Assembly (NCBI GenBank): GCA_040878325.1
Contig: JBBDMM010000012.1
Span: 59,053-123,052 of the forward strand
Length of the DNA stretch: 64,000 bases
Source of the DNA: Acidimicrobiia bacterium
GTDB taxonomy: Bacteria; Actinomycetota; Acidimicrobiia; Spongiisociales; UBA11373
Reading direction: 5' to 3'
The notes under the pieces are model-generated. The model saw only the letters and a list, made by a program, of their open reading frames with translations. It did no database searches and was not told the origin of the DNA. Shown piece by piece: positions 52,121-60,872 of the stretch (its first letter is position 1; every line of letters begins with the position of its first letter). The position numbers were made by a program, and so were the translations under genes.

Positions 52121-52868
52121 ACTTCGCCTTGCCCTGTTCGGCGACTGCCCGGGCCGCGGCCGCGGCGGCTTCGGGATCACCCAAATAGCCGCTGTCGATG
52201 CGCCTCAAGTCGTCGTCGAGCGTGTATCGCAGCGGAATTCCGGTGGGAATGTTCAGGGACAGGATCGCCTCGTCGCTGATCCCGTCCAGGTGCTTGACCA
52301 GGGCGCGCAAACTGTTGCCGTGGGCCGATACCAGCACGGTGCGCCCCGCCCGCAGATCGGGGACGATCCGATCGTGCCAATACGGCAGCATGCGGGCGAC
52401 CACGTCCGCGAGGCTCTCCCCCGCCGGCAGAAGGTCGGGCGTCAGGCCGGCGTAGCGGCGATCGTGGCCCGGGTGCCGCTCGTCGGCTGGATCGAGCGGC
52501 GGTGGCGGCAGGTCATACGAGCGTCGCCAGATCTGCACCTGCTCTTCCCCGTGCTTGCGAGCGGTCTCGGCCTTGTCGAGCCCTTGCAGCGCCCCGTAAT
52601 GGCGTTCGTTCAGCCGCCAGTGGCGGCGCACGGGGATCCAGAGGCGCTCCATCTCGGCCAGCGTGAGGTAGAGGGTCCAAATCGCCCTGACCAGCACCGA
52701 GGTGTGAGCGACATCCGGAAGGATCGACTCTTCGAGGAGGAGGCGTCCGGCGCGGCGAGCCTCGTCTTCCCCCGCCGGCGTCAGGCCGACATCCGTCCAA
52801 CCCGTGAAACGGTTCTCGAGGTTCCACGTGCTCTGTCCATGACGCAGCAGGATCAATGTGTGGGTCAT
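52119..52868 (-). CDS. gpmA: 2,3-bisphosphoglycerate-dependent phosphoglycerate mutase
   Basis: 249 residues. Phosphohistidine motif [10 protein letters not shown], then [15 protein letters not shown], and the second catalytic His in [17 protein letters not shown]. It interconverts 3- and 2-phosphoglycerate in glycolysis, consistent with pgk and tpiA nearby. Confidence 0.95.
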   Translation of the reverse strand: MTHTLILLRHGQSTWNLENRFTGWTDVGLTPAGEDEARRAGRLLLEESILPDVAHTSVLVRAIWTLYLTLAEMERLWIPVRRHWRLNERHYGALQGLDKAETARKHGEEQVQIWRRSYDLPPPPLDPADERHPGHDRRYAGLTPDLLPAGESLADVVARMLPYWHDRIVPDLRAGRTVLVSAHGNSLRALVKHLDGISDEAILSLNIPTGIPLRYTLDDDLRRIDSGYLGDPEAAAAAARAVAEQGKAK

Positions 52869-52916
52869 CGCTCCTCAACGGTAGTTACCCACGGCAGGGC
52901 ACCGGGTCGGCCCGTT

Positions 52917-54722
52917 CTACCCGTCGCCCAACTGCCACTCGTCGACATTCCACATCACGCCCTGGACCGGGTTCACCGTGGGCCCTGACAGAGACTCCCG
53001 CCGGGCGATGCCCGATTCACCCGAGGAGAGCAGCGGGATCAACACCACCTGCTCGGCGAGTAGCAACTCGGCTTCGACGAGAAGGGCGGCCACTTCTCCA
53101 GGATCGATCGTGTCCCGGAGGCGGAAAAGGGTGTCCCGGTACGCCTCGACGGCTTCGCCGGACACGGTCGAGTCGATTGTTCCCCATCGGTAGTAGTTCG
53201 CCCCGACGAACGGGAGTCCATCGGGATCGAACATTCGCACGAACTCGACCCCGGCCCCGAGCCCGGGGCCTCCGGTGAACCTCCAGCTGGCCACATCCCA
53301 TGTTCCGTTGTCGACGGTCGAACCGAAGAACAGCGCCGAGTCCTCCAGTTGCAGTTCGGCGTCGAAGCCCGCCGTCCGCAGCATGGTGACCAGGGCGCCG
53401 CCCAGTGCGATCGAACGCTCGCCGTCCGAGGTGACCGTGAGCACCACCCTGGGTCCGTCACCGGCGAAGAGATCGCGTCCGATTTCGTTCTCTAGCGTGA
53501 AGAGCAGGCCCTTGACCGCTTCCAGGTCGTACTCGTACACCGCCCACGGGCTCTCCGTGAAGAATCTGCCGTAGGGCAGCATCGCGCTGGTGAGAGGGGT
53601 GCCGCCAACCTCGAACGCCAGTCGGCTGCGGTCGATGGCATGGGCGATGGCGCGCCGGAACTCGACGTAACGATTGAGACTCTCCGGATTCCGGTTTCCC
53701 GGCCCGAACTGAAAGTTGAGGTGGTCCCAGAACAAGCCAGGGGCGACCTCGACCACGGCACTCTCATCGGCTCGAAAAATCGCCGATGTGGTGGCCTCGT
53801 CGAAGACCACCACATCGACATCTCCGGTGCCGAATGCCTCTACCAGCCGGGGGTCGGGGGCGGCGCCGGCCTCGTAGAAGCGGAAGATCAAGCGATCGAG
53901 GTAGGGCAGGGGCTCGCCCCGCGACCCGACCTTCCAGTAGTCCTCATTGCGGACCAACTCGAGGTATTGCCCGGGCTGCCATGCCCCGAATTCGAACGGC
54001 CCCCCCGCCGCCCACAGCGTGTCGTTCCAGTCGGCGGTGAAGTCTGAGCCCTCGACGCTGTGGCGGGGCACGATGAGGTCAAAGAGCAGCTCATATTCAG
54101 GAGTGGCTGTCATGGTGAAGGAAAGCGTCCGACCGTCTGCTACCACCGAGGCGGGATCGATGTTCGAGTAACGGCGGACCAACTCCGGGCGAATGGGGAG
54201 TGCGGGGTCGACGATGAGCCGCCAGGTGAATTCGAGGTCGGCGGCCGTTATGGGCGGGCCCCCAGCCCAGCGTGCTTCGGGGGTGACCGTCACCGCAACC
54301 GCAATCGTCCCGTCGCCGTTGTCGACCACTCCCCCGTTCTCGATGGACGGAATCGCTTCCAGAACGTGCGGAACCAGTTCAAAGGTGATCGGATCGACCC
54401 GGTAGCCGATCGCAAAGACGGCAGGCGCTATCAGATCCAAGACCGCGGTGTCGGGACCTTCGAGCAGAGGGTTCAGGCTGCGCGGCGATCCTCCCGTGCC
54501 CACCCCCACGACCACCGTTCCTCCGTAGGGCGTCGATGCAGTCGTCGTCACGGTCGTGACAGGCTCCGCCGGAACCGTGGTCGTCCCCGGCTGGATCCCT
54601 GCGCCGGTGGCGCACGCGGCGAACACGACCGCGGCGAAGGCCCCCCGAAAGGCCACCGCCACTCTTCGTGGCCCCGAGTATCCGCTAAGTGCTCGCAGGG
54701 GACGAATGGTAGAGCGGGTCAC
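52917..54722 (-). CDS. ABC transporter solute-binding lipoprotein (SBP family 5), copy 3
   Basis: 601 residues. Likely lipobox VVFAACA, Thr-rich linker, then an SBP_bac_5 fold (WAGGPPITAADLEFTWRLIVD; LIFRFYEAGAAPDPRLV). It lies between tpiA and gpmA, away from its presumed permease. The first ~25 residues are basic and not very hydrophobic, so the true start may be later than ATG/GTG 54722. It is a paralogue of copy 2. Confidence 0.88.
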   Translation of the reverse strand: MTRSTIRPLRALSGYSGPRRVAVAFRGAFAAVVFAACATGAGIQPGTTTVPAEPVTTVTTTASTPYGGTVVVGVGTGGSPRSLNPLLEGPDTAVLDLIAPAVFAIGYRVDPITFELVPHVLEAIPSIENGGVVDNGDGTIAVAVTVTPEARWAGGPPITAADLEFTWRLIVDPALPIRPELVRRYSNIDPASVVADGRTLSFTMTATPEYELLFDLIVPRHSVEGSDFTADWNDTLWAAGGPFEFGAWQPGQYLELVRNEDYWKVGSRGEPLPYLDRLIFRFYEAGAAPDPRLVEAFGTGDVDVVVFDEATTSAIFRADESAVVEVAPGLFWDHLNFQFGPGNRNPESLNRYVEFRRAIAHAIDRSRLAFEVGGTPLTSAMLPYGRFFTESPWAVYEYDLEAVKGLLFTLENEIGRDLFAGDGPRVVLTVTSDGERSIALGGALVTMLRTAGFDAELQLEDSALFFGSTVDNGTWDVASWRFTGGPGLGAGVEFVRMFDPDGLPFVGANYYRWGTIDSTVSGEAVEAYRDTLFRLRDTIDPGEVAALLVEAELLLAEQVVLIPLLSSGESGIARRESLSGPTVNPVQGVMWNVDEWQLGDG

Positions 54723-54740
54723 CCTCGCGACGGGCCGCCG

Positions 54741-55511
54741 TCACACCCAGTAGCGGATGATCGAGGCGAACTGGTCGGGGTCGAGGGACGCACCGCCGAC
54801 GAGGGCACCGTCGATCTCGCGCTTGGCCATGAACGCGGCGATGTTCCCCGGATTGACCGATCCGCCGTAGAGCACTCTCGCGGATACCGCCGCGTCCGCT
54901 CCGCCGAGTTCCGACAGGACGCCTCGAATCACGATCGCGGCAGCAGCGGCGGTATCGGCGTCTGCGGTGTGGCCGGTACCGATCGCCCAGATCGGCTCGT
55001 AGGCCACCACGAGTGTCCCCAGGGCGTCCCCGTCGAGGCCGCGGAGGGCAGCCCGGACCTGGCCACCGACCACCTCATCGCTCTGCCCGGCATCGCGCTG
55101 CTCAAGGGTCTCCCCAACCGCAAGGATCGGGGTCATCCCGGCCGAGAGGACAGCTCGGAGCTTGCGCCCGACGGTGGCGTCGTCCTCCCCGAACAACTGG
55201 CGTCGCTCCGAGTGCCCCACGATCACGAACCTGACACCGAGCCGCTCGATCATCGTGGGCGATACCTCCCCGGTGAACGCTCCCGACTCCTCCCAGTGGA
55301 CGTCCTGCGCCCCGAGATGGATCGGCAAGTGATCCGACTCGATGACGGTCTGCACCGACCGAAGCGCGGTGAACGGCGGGCAAACCACCACATCCACCCG
55401 GGTGTAGTCATCGGGGTCGAGCCGATAGGACAGCTTCTGCACCATCTGGATGGCCTCCAGATGGGTGGCATTCATCTTCCAATTGCCCGCGATCAGTTCC
55501 TTACGCGCCAT
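54741..55511 (-). CDS. tpiA: Triosephosphate isomerase
   Basis: 256 residues. NWKMN (substrate Lys), VGHSERR (electrophile His), AYEPIWAIGTG (base Glu) and LYGGSVNPGN (phosphate loop) are all intact. ATG at 55511 overlaps the pgk stop by 11 nt, so the two are translationally linked. Confidence 0.96.
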   Translation of the reverse strand: MARKELIAGNWKMNATHLEAIQMVQKLSYRLDPDDYTRVDVVVCPPFTALRSVQTVIESDHLPIHLGAQDVHWEESGAFTGEVSPTMIERLGVRFVIVGHSERRQLFGEDDATVGRKLRAVLSAGMTPILAVGETLEQRDAGQSDEVVGGQVRAALRGLDGDALGTLVVAYEPIWAIGTGHTADADTAAAAAIVIRGVLSELGGADAAVSARVLYGGSVNPGNIAAFMAKREIDGALVGGASLDPDQFASIIRYWV

Positions 55512-56694
55512 AGAGACCTCTCAATGCGTCAAGTCCGGGGAGCGACCCTCTTTCGATCAGTTCGAGGCCGGCGCCGCCGCCCGTGGACAGATGGGATACC
55601 GCGCCATCGAGCCCGAAATCCCGCAGGGCGGCGGCGCTGTCTCCGCCCCCCACGACCGAGTAGCCGTTGCTGGCGGTGATCGCCTCAGCCAGCCGCCGGG
55701 TGCCTCCGGAGAAAGCCGGCCACTCAAAGACTCCCATCGGACCATTCCAAAAGATCGTCGCCGCGGCGGCCAGCGCGGCGGCAAAGATCTCGCTGGTCGC
55801 AGGTCCGATGTCGAGGCCCATGGCGTCGGCGGGCATTTCGCCCGCTTGCACCACCCGGTGAGGAGTGTCGGCACGAAACTCCTCACCGACGACTACATCC
55901 ACCGGCAGTAGCACCTTGCCGCCGGGGTCGGAGTCGAGGATTTCCCGGGCCATCGCTATCTGATCCGACTCGACCAGGGAGCGCCCCACGCCGAGGCCCC
56001 GAGCGACGAGCATGGTGAAGCACATTGCCCCGCCCACCAGCAGGCTATCCACCTTCGGCAAGAGTGCGTCGATCACGCCCAGTTTGTCCGACACCTTCGC
56101 GCCACCGAGGGCGACGACCAGCGGCCGCTCCGGTTCGTGAAGGACTCGGTCGAATGCCCTTACCTCTGCCAGCAGGAGCGGGCCCGCGGCAGATGGCAGG
56201 TGGCGGGTCACCCCCACCGTCGAGGCGTGCGCCCGGTGAGCCGAGCCGAAGGCATCGAGGACGAAGAGGTCGGCGAGTGCGGCGAGCCGTTCGGCGAGGT
56301 CCGGGTCGTCGCTCGTCTCGCCCTGCTCGAACCGGGTGTTCTCGAGGAGCACCACGTCGTCACCGGCGGCGGCGACGGCAGCACGCGCTCCAGGCCCGGC
56401 GACATCTTCCGCCACCACCAGGTGGAATCCTCCGAGAGCCGCCAGCGCCCGACCCACCGGTCCCATCGAGTACTCCGGATCCACTCCGTCTGGCCGGCCG
56501 AGGTGGCTGCACAGGGCGACTCGCGCACCTCGCTCCCTCAGCGTGAGAATCACCGGAAGGGCGGCCCGGAGGCGGAAGTCGTCGGTGACCTCGCCACGGT
56601 CCAGAGGTACGTTCAAGTCGGCCCGCACCAGGACCGTGCGGCCGTCGACCTCGAGGTCGTCGATCGTCGGGAGCCCTCGCAACATCCGATTCAC
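55501..56694 (-). CDS. pgk: Phosphoglycerate kinase
   Basis: 397 residues. RADLNVP, SHLGRPDG, LENTRFEQGE, and the C-terminal nucleotide motif GGGDSAAAL with LSTGGGAGLELIE. The GTG start overlaps the yvcK stop (GTGA). The usual upstream partner gap is absent from this position, and whiA, usually between yvcK and gap, is also missing. Confidence 0.95.
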   Translation of the reverse strand: MNRMLRGLPTIDDLEVDGRTVLVRADLNVPLDRGEVTDDFRLRAALPVILTLRERGARVALCSHLGRPDGVDPEYSMGPVGRALAALGGFHLVVAEDVAGPGARAAVAAAGDDVVLLENTRFEQGETSDDPDLAERLAALADLFVLDAFGSAHRAHASTVGVTRHLPSAAGPLLLAEVRAFDRVLHEPERPLVVALGGAKVSDKLGVIDALLPKVDSLLVGGAMCFTMLVARGLGVGRSLVESDQIAMAREILDSDPGGKVLLPVDVVVGEEFRADTPHRVVQAGEMPADAMGLDIGPATSEIFAAALAAAATIFWNGPMGVFEWPAFSGGTRRLAEAITASNGYSVVGGGDSAAALRDFGLDGAVSHLSTGGGAGLELIERGSLPGLDALRGLYGA

Positions 56695-57656
56695 GCTAGC
56701 CCCCGCAGCGTGGCTCCCAACCTGGCCGGCTCATGTTCGGGCCACTCGGCCGGCGAATGGGCGATGTCGGCGTTGATCACGGCAACGCCGGGAAGTTCGT
56801 CGGCGGCGAGGGATACCCGCATCAGCCCCGCGGGCACCTCGAGCTCCCCGTCATGGGCGACCACCGCGTCGGGACGTCGCACCCTTCCAATCGATTCGAG
56901 TGCCGCAACATGATCCAGCCCCGTCATGCCCAGGGTCTCGCCGTCCTGCGTGGTGAGGTTGCATACGTATACGAGGCGCCCCCCGGCCTCGTTCACCGCA
57001 TCGGCGATGCCGGGAACCCGCAGCCCGGCAATGACCGACGTGAAGAGGCTGCCAGGCCCGAGCACGATCTGGTCGGCCGCGGCGATCGCCGCGATCGCCC
57101 GCGGGGTGGCACGAGCATCCGCCGGGCTGACCCTCACATCAGAGATGCCGCCCCGCGACCTGGCGATGGCGACCTGGCCGGTGACCAGGGCTCCGGCGAC
57201 GTCTGCCTCCAGGACCAGGGCCACCGGTGCGGCCGGAACGACGTAGCCCTGCGCTCCGAGGAACCGGCCGACCGTATCGAGCGCCTCCTCGAACGAGCCG
57301 GACAGGTTGGCGAGCGCAGCGATGATCAGGTTTCCCAACGAGTGACCGGCAACGTCTCCATCCTCGAACCTGAACTCGATCAGGTCGCGCCAGATCGAAT
57401 CCTCGGGGCTCAAAGCGAGCAGTGCCATGCGGATGTCTCCCGGAGGAGGGATGGCGAGCGCCGGCGACAGCCGCCCCGACGAACCGCCATCGTCAGCCAC
57501 CGTGACGATCGCGGTCAGATCGTCGGCGTACTGGAGGATGGCCTTCAGGGCGCATGCCAGGCCATGGCCGCCACCGAGGGCAGCGACACGCGTCTCAGCG
57601 AAGTCGTGCTCCATTTCGGCGAGCACCGGATCTACCAGGACTTCGGGAGTCGTCAA
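56691..57656 (-). CDS. yvcK: YvcK-family protein (gluconeogenesis factor, CofD-like)
   Basis: 321 residues. The N-terminal GGGHGLACALKAI loop and TVADDGGSSGRL are the YvcK/CofD signatures, followed by PPPGDIRMALLAL. YvcK proteins bind UDP-sugars and affect cell-wall synthesis and carbon metabolism. The TTG start at 57656 overlaps the rapZ stop (TTGA); a frame open further 5' is unsupported. Confidence 0.92.
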   Translation of the reverse strand: MTTPEVLVDPVLAEMEHDFAETRVAALGGGHGLACALKAILQYADDLTAIVTVADDGGSSGRLSPALAIPPPGDIRMALLALSPEDSIWRDLIEFRFEDGDVAGHSLGNLIIAALANLSGSFEEALDTVGRFLGAQGYVVPAAPVALVLEADVAGALVTGQVAIARSRGGISDVRVSPADARATPRAIAAIAAADQIVLGPGSLFTSVIAGLRVPGIADAVNEAGGRLVYVCNLTTQDGETLGMTGLDHVAALESIGRVRRPDAVVAHDGELEVPAGLMRVSLAADELPGVAVINADIAHSPAEWPEHEPARLGATLRGLA

Positions 57657-58513
57657 CGATCGATGTCCCGATGACGGACCGTGACGTCGACGTCTCCCCT
57701 TGTCCCCAACCATCGTGCGAGCTCTTCGGCGATGACCACGGACCGGTGGCGGCCGCCGGTGCAGCCGATCGCGATGGTGAGGTACGACTTACCCTCGGCC
57801 TGATAGCGCGGCACGAGAAAGTCGAGCAGGCCCTCGACCCGGTCGAGGAATCCGGCAGTGTCGGGTGTGCCCATGACGTGCTCGCGCACCGCGTCATCGA
57901 GGCCGGTAAGGGGCCGGAGCGACTCGACCCAGTGGGGGTTCTCGAGGAATCGTACATCGAAGACCAGATCGACGACCCGAGGCACTCCGGTCTTGAACCC
58001 GAAGGAGGTCACTGCCACCCGCATTGGACGGTCCCGCTCCTCGAATGCATCACGGATCGCTGCCCGCAGTTCGTGGATGTTCCGATCGGACGAGTCGACC
58101 ACCATGTCCGCCCGGTCCCGCAACCCCTCCAGAGCCTTCCGCTCGGCTGCGATCGAATCATTCACCGTTGCCCCGGCCACAGGATGCGGTCTCCTGGTCT
58201 CTTCGAACCGGGTCGCGAGGACCTCGTCGTCGGCATCCAGGAAGAGGACGGTCACCGGCACCCCATCTTCGGCGAGCCGCTTCATCGCGGTGTCGAGTGA
58301 GGCGAACTCCAGTCCGCTACGGGTATCGACAACGACCGCGATGCGCTCCTTCGTGCTTCCAGGAGCGCGAGCCCGCGCCACCATCTCCGCGATCAGGTCG
58401 GCCGGCAAGTTGTCGGTAACCGAGTAACCGACGTCCTCCAAGGCTTTGGATGCGGTCGACCGGCCGGCACCGGACATTCCGGTGATCAGGACCAGGCGGA
58501 ACGAATCATTCAT
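57653..58513 (-). CDS. rapZ: RapZ/YvcJ-type nucleotide-binding protein
   Basis: 286 residues. A variant Walker A (GMSGAGRSTA), ENPHWVESLRPLTGLD, and the C-terminal TIAIGCTGGRHRSVVIAEEL. These proteins bind NTPs and regulate RNA or cell-wall metabolism. It overlaps ogt upstream by 8 nt and yvcK downstream (TTGA). Confidence 0.93.
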   Translation of the reverse strand: MNDSFRLVLITGMSGAGRSTASKALEDVGYSVTDNLPADLIAEMVARARAPGSTKERIAVVVDTRSGLEFASLDTAMKRLAEDGVPVTVLFLDADDEVLATRFEETRRPHPVAGATVNDSIAAERKALEGLRDRADMVVDSSDRNIHELRAAIRDAFEERDRPMRVAVTSFGFKTGVPRVVDLVFDVRFLENPHWVESLRPLTGLDDAVREHVMGTPDTAGFLDRVEGLLDFLVPRYQAEGKSYLTIAIGCTGGRHRSVVIAEELARWLGTRGDVDVTVRHRDIDR

Positions 58514-58958
58514 TTCGGAAAGTCTCGGCTTGCAGCAGGCGACGCTTCATCTCGATTCCGCCGCGATATCCCCGGAGCCCCCCGTCGGCCCCGACGACCA
58601 GGTGGCAGGGAATCGCCGGAGCGAACGGGTTGCGGGCCATTGCTGCCCCCACGGCCCGGGCGGCGCCCGGTCGGCCCACCGCCGCCGCCACCGCACCGTA
58701 TGTCATCGAAGAGCCTGCCGGAATGGAGCACACCACTTCGTACACTCGCTGCTCGAACGGGGTTCGCGCCGCCGCCGCGGCGTGCTGGTGCCCGGAGGGG
58801 CAAGGCCCCCGTCCGGCGAAGTAGTCGGAAAGCGCTCCCGCCAAGCAAACGACCGAGGTGGGCGGCCGGGCCGCGAGGGAGTGAGGAGCCGGTAATCCGG
58901 GGAGGGAGAGGCCAGTCACGCCGCCGTCGGGGCCGAACGAGATCCAACCTTCGCCCAT
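58506..58958 (-). CDS. Methylated-DNA--protein-cysteine methyltransferase (Ogt/MGMT-type)
   Basis: 150 residues. The C-terminal domain has SSMTYGAVAAAVGRPGAARAVGAAMARNP and the acceptor motif AIPCHLVVGADGGLRGYRGG. The Cys is retained but the usual PCHR is PCHL, so activity on O6-alkylguanine may be altered. ATG 58958 follows the uvrC stop after one base. It sits between uvrC and rapZ, making a repair pair. Confidence 0.85.
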   Translation of the reverse strand: MGEGWISFGPDGGVTGLSLPGLPAPHSLAARPPTSVVCLAGALSDYFAGRGPCPSGHQHAAAAARTPFEQRVYEVVCSIPAGSSMTYGAVAAAVGRPGAARAVGAAMARNPFAPAIPCHLVVGADGGLRGYRGGIEMKRRLLQAETFRNE

Positions 58959-58959
58959 G

Positions 58960-60816
58960 TCAGTCGCGTATGCCGCCGACCGCATCCTTCTCACCCCTCA
59001 ACCTGGCGTGTAGCGAGGCCGCCACCGCAGCGGGCAGCACCTCGCCGAGTTCCTCGACCGACGCCTCCCGAATCTTCTTCACCGAGCCGAACCGACGCAA
59101 GAGGGCCCTTTTCCTGACGGGACCGATGCCGGGCACCCCGTCAAGCACCGAGTCCACCATACGACGGCCTCGCAGCATTCGGTGGTAACTCACTGCGAAC
59201 CGATGCGCCTCGTCGCGTACCCGCTGCAGGAGGAACAGCCCGTCCTCACCGCGCGGAATCCGAATCGGGTCGGCGCGGCCCGGCAGGTACACCTCCTCCA
59301 TCCGCTTGGCGAGGCCGGCCACGGGAATGTCGAGGCCCAGCGCCTCCATGACCTTGACCGCGCGTGACAGTTGTCCCGCTCCCCCGTCGACCAGCAGCAG
59401 GCCCGGGGGATATGCAAACTTGCCCCGTTCCTCGACCGGCAGCCGGCGCTCCTCGAGGTAGGCCGTCAGCCGTCGGGTGAGTACCTCTTCCATTGCCGCG
59501 AAGTCGTCCTGGCCGGTGACGGTGCGAACCTTGAATCGCCGGTACTGGTTGCGACGGGGCAACCCGTCCTCCATGACCACCATCGAACCGACCGTGTCCC
59601 GGCCCTGGATCGTGGAGATGTCGTAGGCCTCGATCCGGAGCGGCGGATCGGGCAGGCCGAGCACGTCCTGCAGGCTGCGCAGCGACTTGGCCCGAGAGTT
59701 GTGGTCGCTGCTCCGTCGCAGCCGGTGGCGGGCGAACTCCTCCCGGGCATTGTTGGCAGCCGTCTCCATCAACCGTCGCTTGGCCCCCCGCTGGGGGACC
59801 CGCAGCGACACTCCCGACCCCCGCCGGGCAGCCAGCCAGGACTCCCATAGGCCCGGCTCCTCCGGCAACACCTGGACCAGGACCTCGGGCGGAGGCGACT
59901 CGTCGCCGTAGACCTGGAGAAGCATGCGCTCGATCAACTGAGCGGTGCTCACGTCCTCGACCTTGTCGACGATCGTGGCGATCCGACCGGTGACCCGGCC
60001 GCGACGAACGTTCAGCACCACCAGCGAGGCCTCCAGCTCGTCCTCCTCGATGGCAAAGAGGTCGAAGTCCTCCTTCGTGGCCGACGCCACCTCCTGCTTT
60101 TCCAGTGCACGTTCCACCGCCTGGAGACGGTCACGCACCCTGGCGGCTCGCTCGTACTCGAGTGTCTCTGCCGCCTCGCTCATCTCCGTACGGAGCTCAT
60201 CGACGATGGCGTCGCTGTTGCCCGCGAGGAAGTCGGCGAGGCCGTCGACATGAACTGCGTATTCCCCGGGCGTCACCTCCCCGACGCAAGGCCCCGAGCA
60301 ACGCTCGATGTGGAACAGCAGACAGGGTCGGCCGACGGCCTGGTGCCGGCGGAACTTGCCGTTCGAGCAGGTCCGCACTTGAAACGTGCGCACCAAGAGA
60401 TCGAGGGTCTGGCGGATCGCGTAGGCGTGGGCGAACGGGCCGAAGTACTGGTTCCCCTTCTGCCGCTTGCCCCGCATCACCGTGGCCCGCGGCCATTCCT
60501 CCGATCGAGTGATCGCCAGATACGGAAACGACTTGTCGTCGCGCAGCCGGATGTTGAAGCGAGGACGGTGCTTTTGTATCAGGCTGTACTCCACCATGAG
60601 GGCCTCGACCTCATTGTCGGTGACGATCCAATCGACGGACTCTGCCGACTCCACCATCACCCGGGTCCGGGGGCTCAGGTCCGACCCGAAATAGTTGGGG
60701 ACGCGCTTGCGTAACGACTTGGCCTTGCCGGCGTACAGCACGGCTCCGTGACGATCACGGAAGAAATACGCCCCTGGCGAGTCGGGAATCTCGTCGGGCA
60801 ACGGACGAAGGACCAT
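58960..60816 (-). CDS. uvrC: Excinuclease ABC subunit C
   Basis: 618 residues. N-terminal GIY-YIG nuclease (PDSPGAYFFRDRHGAVLYAGKAKSL), four-Cys region (CSNGKFRRH ... RPCLLFHIERCSGPC), UVR helix, RNase-H-like second nuclease (RIEAYDISTIQG; LLLVDGGAGQL), and C-terminal helix-hairpin-helix pair (VPGIGPVRKRALLRRFGS). It makes the dual incisions in nucleotide excision repair. Confidence 0.96.
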   Translation of the reverse strand: MVLRPLPDEIPDSPGAYFFRDRHGAVLYAGKAKSLRKRVPNYFGSDLSPRTRVMVESAESVDWIVTDNEVEALMVEYSLIQKHRPRFNIRLRDDKSFPYLAITRSEEWPRATVMRGKRQKGNQYFGPFAHAYAIRQTLDLLVRTFQVRTCSNGKFRRHQAVGRPCLLFHIERCSGPCVGEVTPGEYAVHVDGLADFLAGNSDAIVDELRTEMSEAAETLEYERAARVRDRLQAVERALEKQEVASATKEDFDLFAIEEDELEASLVVLNVRRGRVTGRIATIVDKVEDVSTAQLIERMLLQVYGDESPPPEVLVQVLPEEPGLWESWLAARRGSGVSLRVPQRGAKRRLMETAANNAREEFARHRLRRSSDHNSRAKSLRSLQDVLGLPDPPLRIEAYDISTIQGRDTVGSMVVMEDGLPRRNQYRRFKVRTVTGQDDFAAMEEVLTRRLTAYLEERRLPVEERGKFAYPPGLLLVDGGAGQLSRAVKVMEALGLDIPVAGLAKRMEEVYLPGRADPIRIPRGEDGLFLLQRVRDEAHRFAVSYHRMLRGRRMVDSVLDGVPGIGPVRKRALLRRFGSVKKIREASVEELGEVLPAAVAASLHARLRGEKDAVGGIRD

Positions 60817-60872
60817 CCGCCGATTGTATGGGGACGTTGCCTCAGACCCGCCCGGCCAGGGTCAACCCGCCT

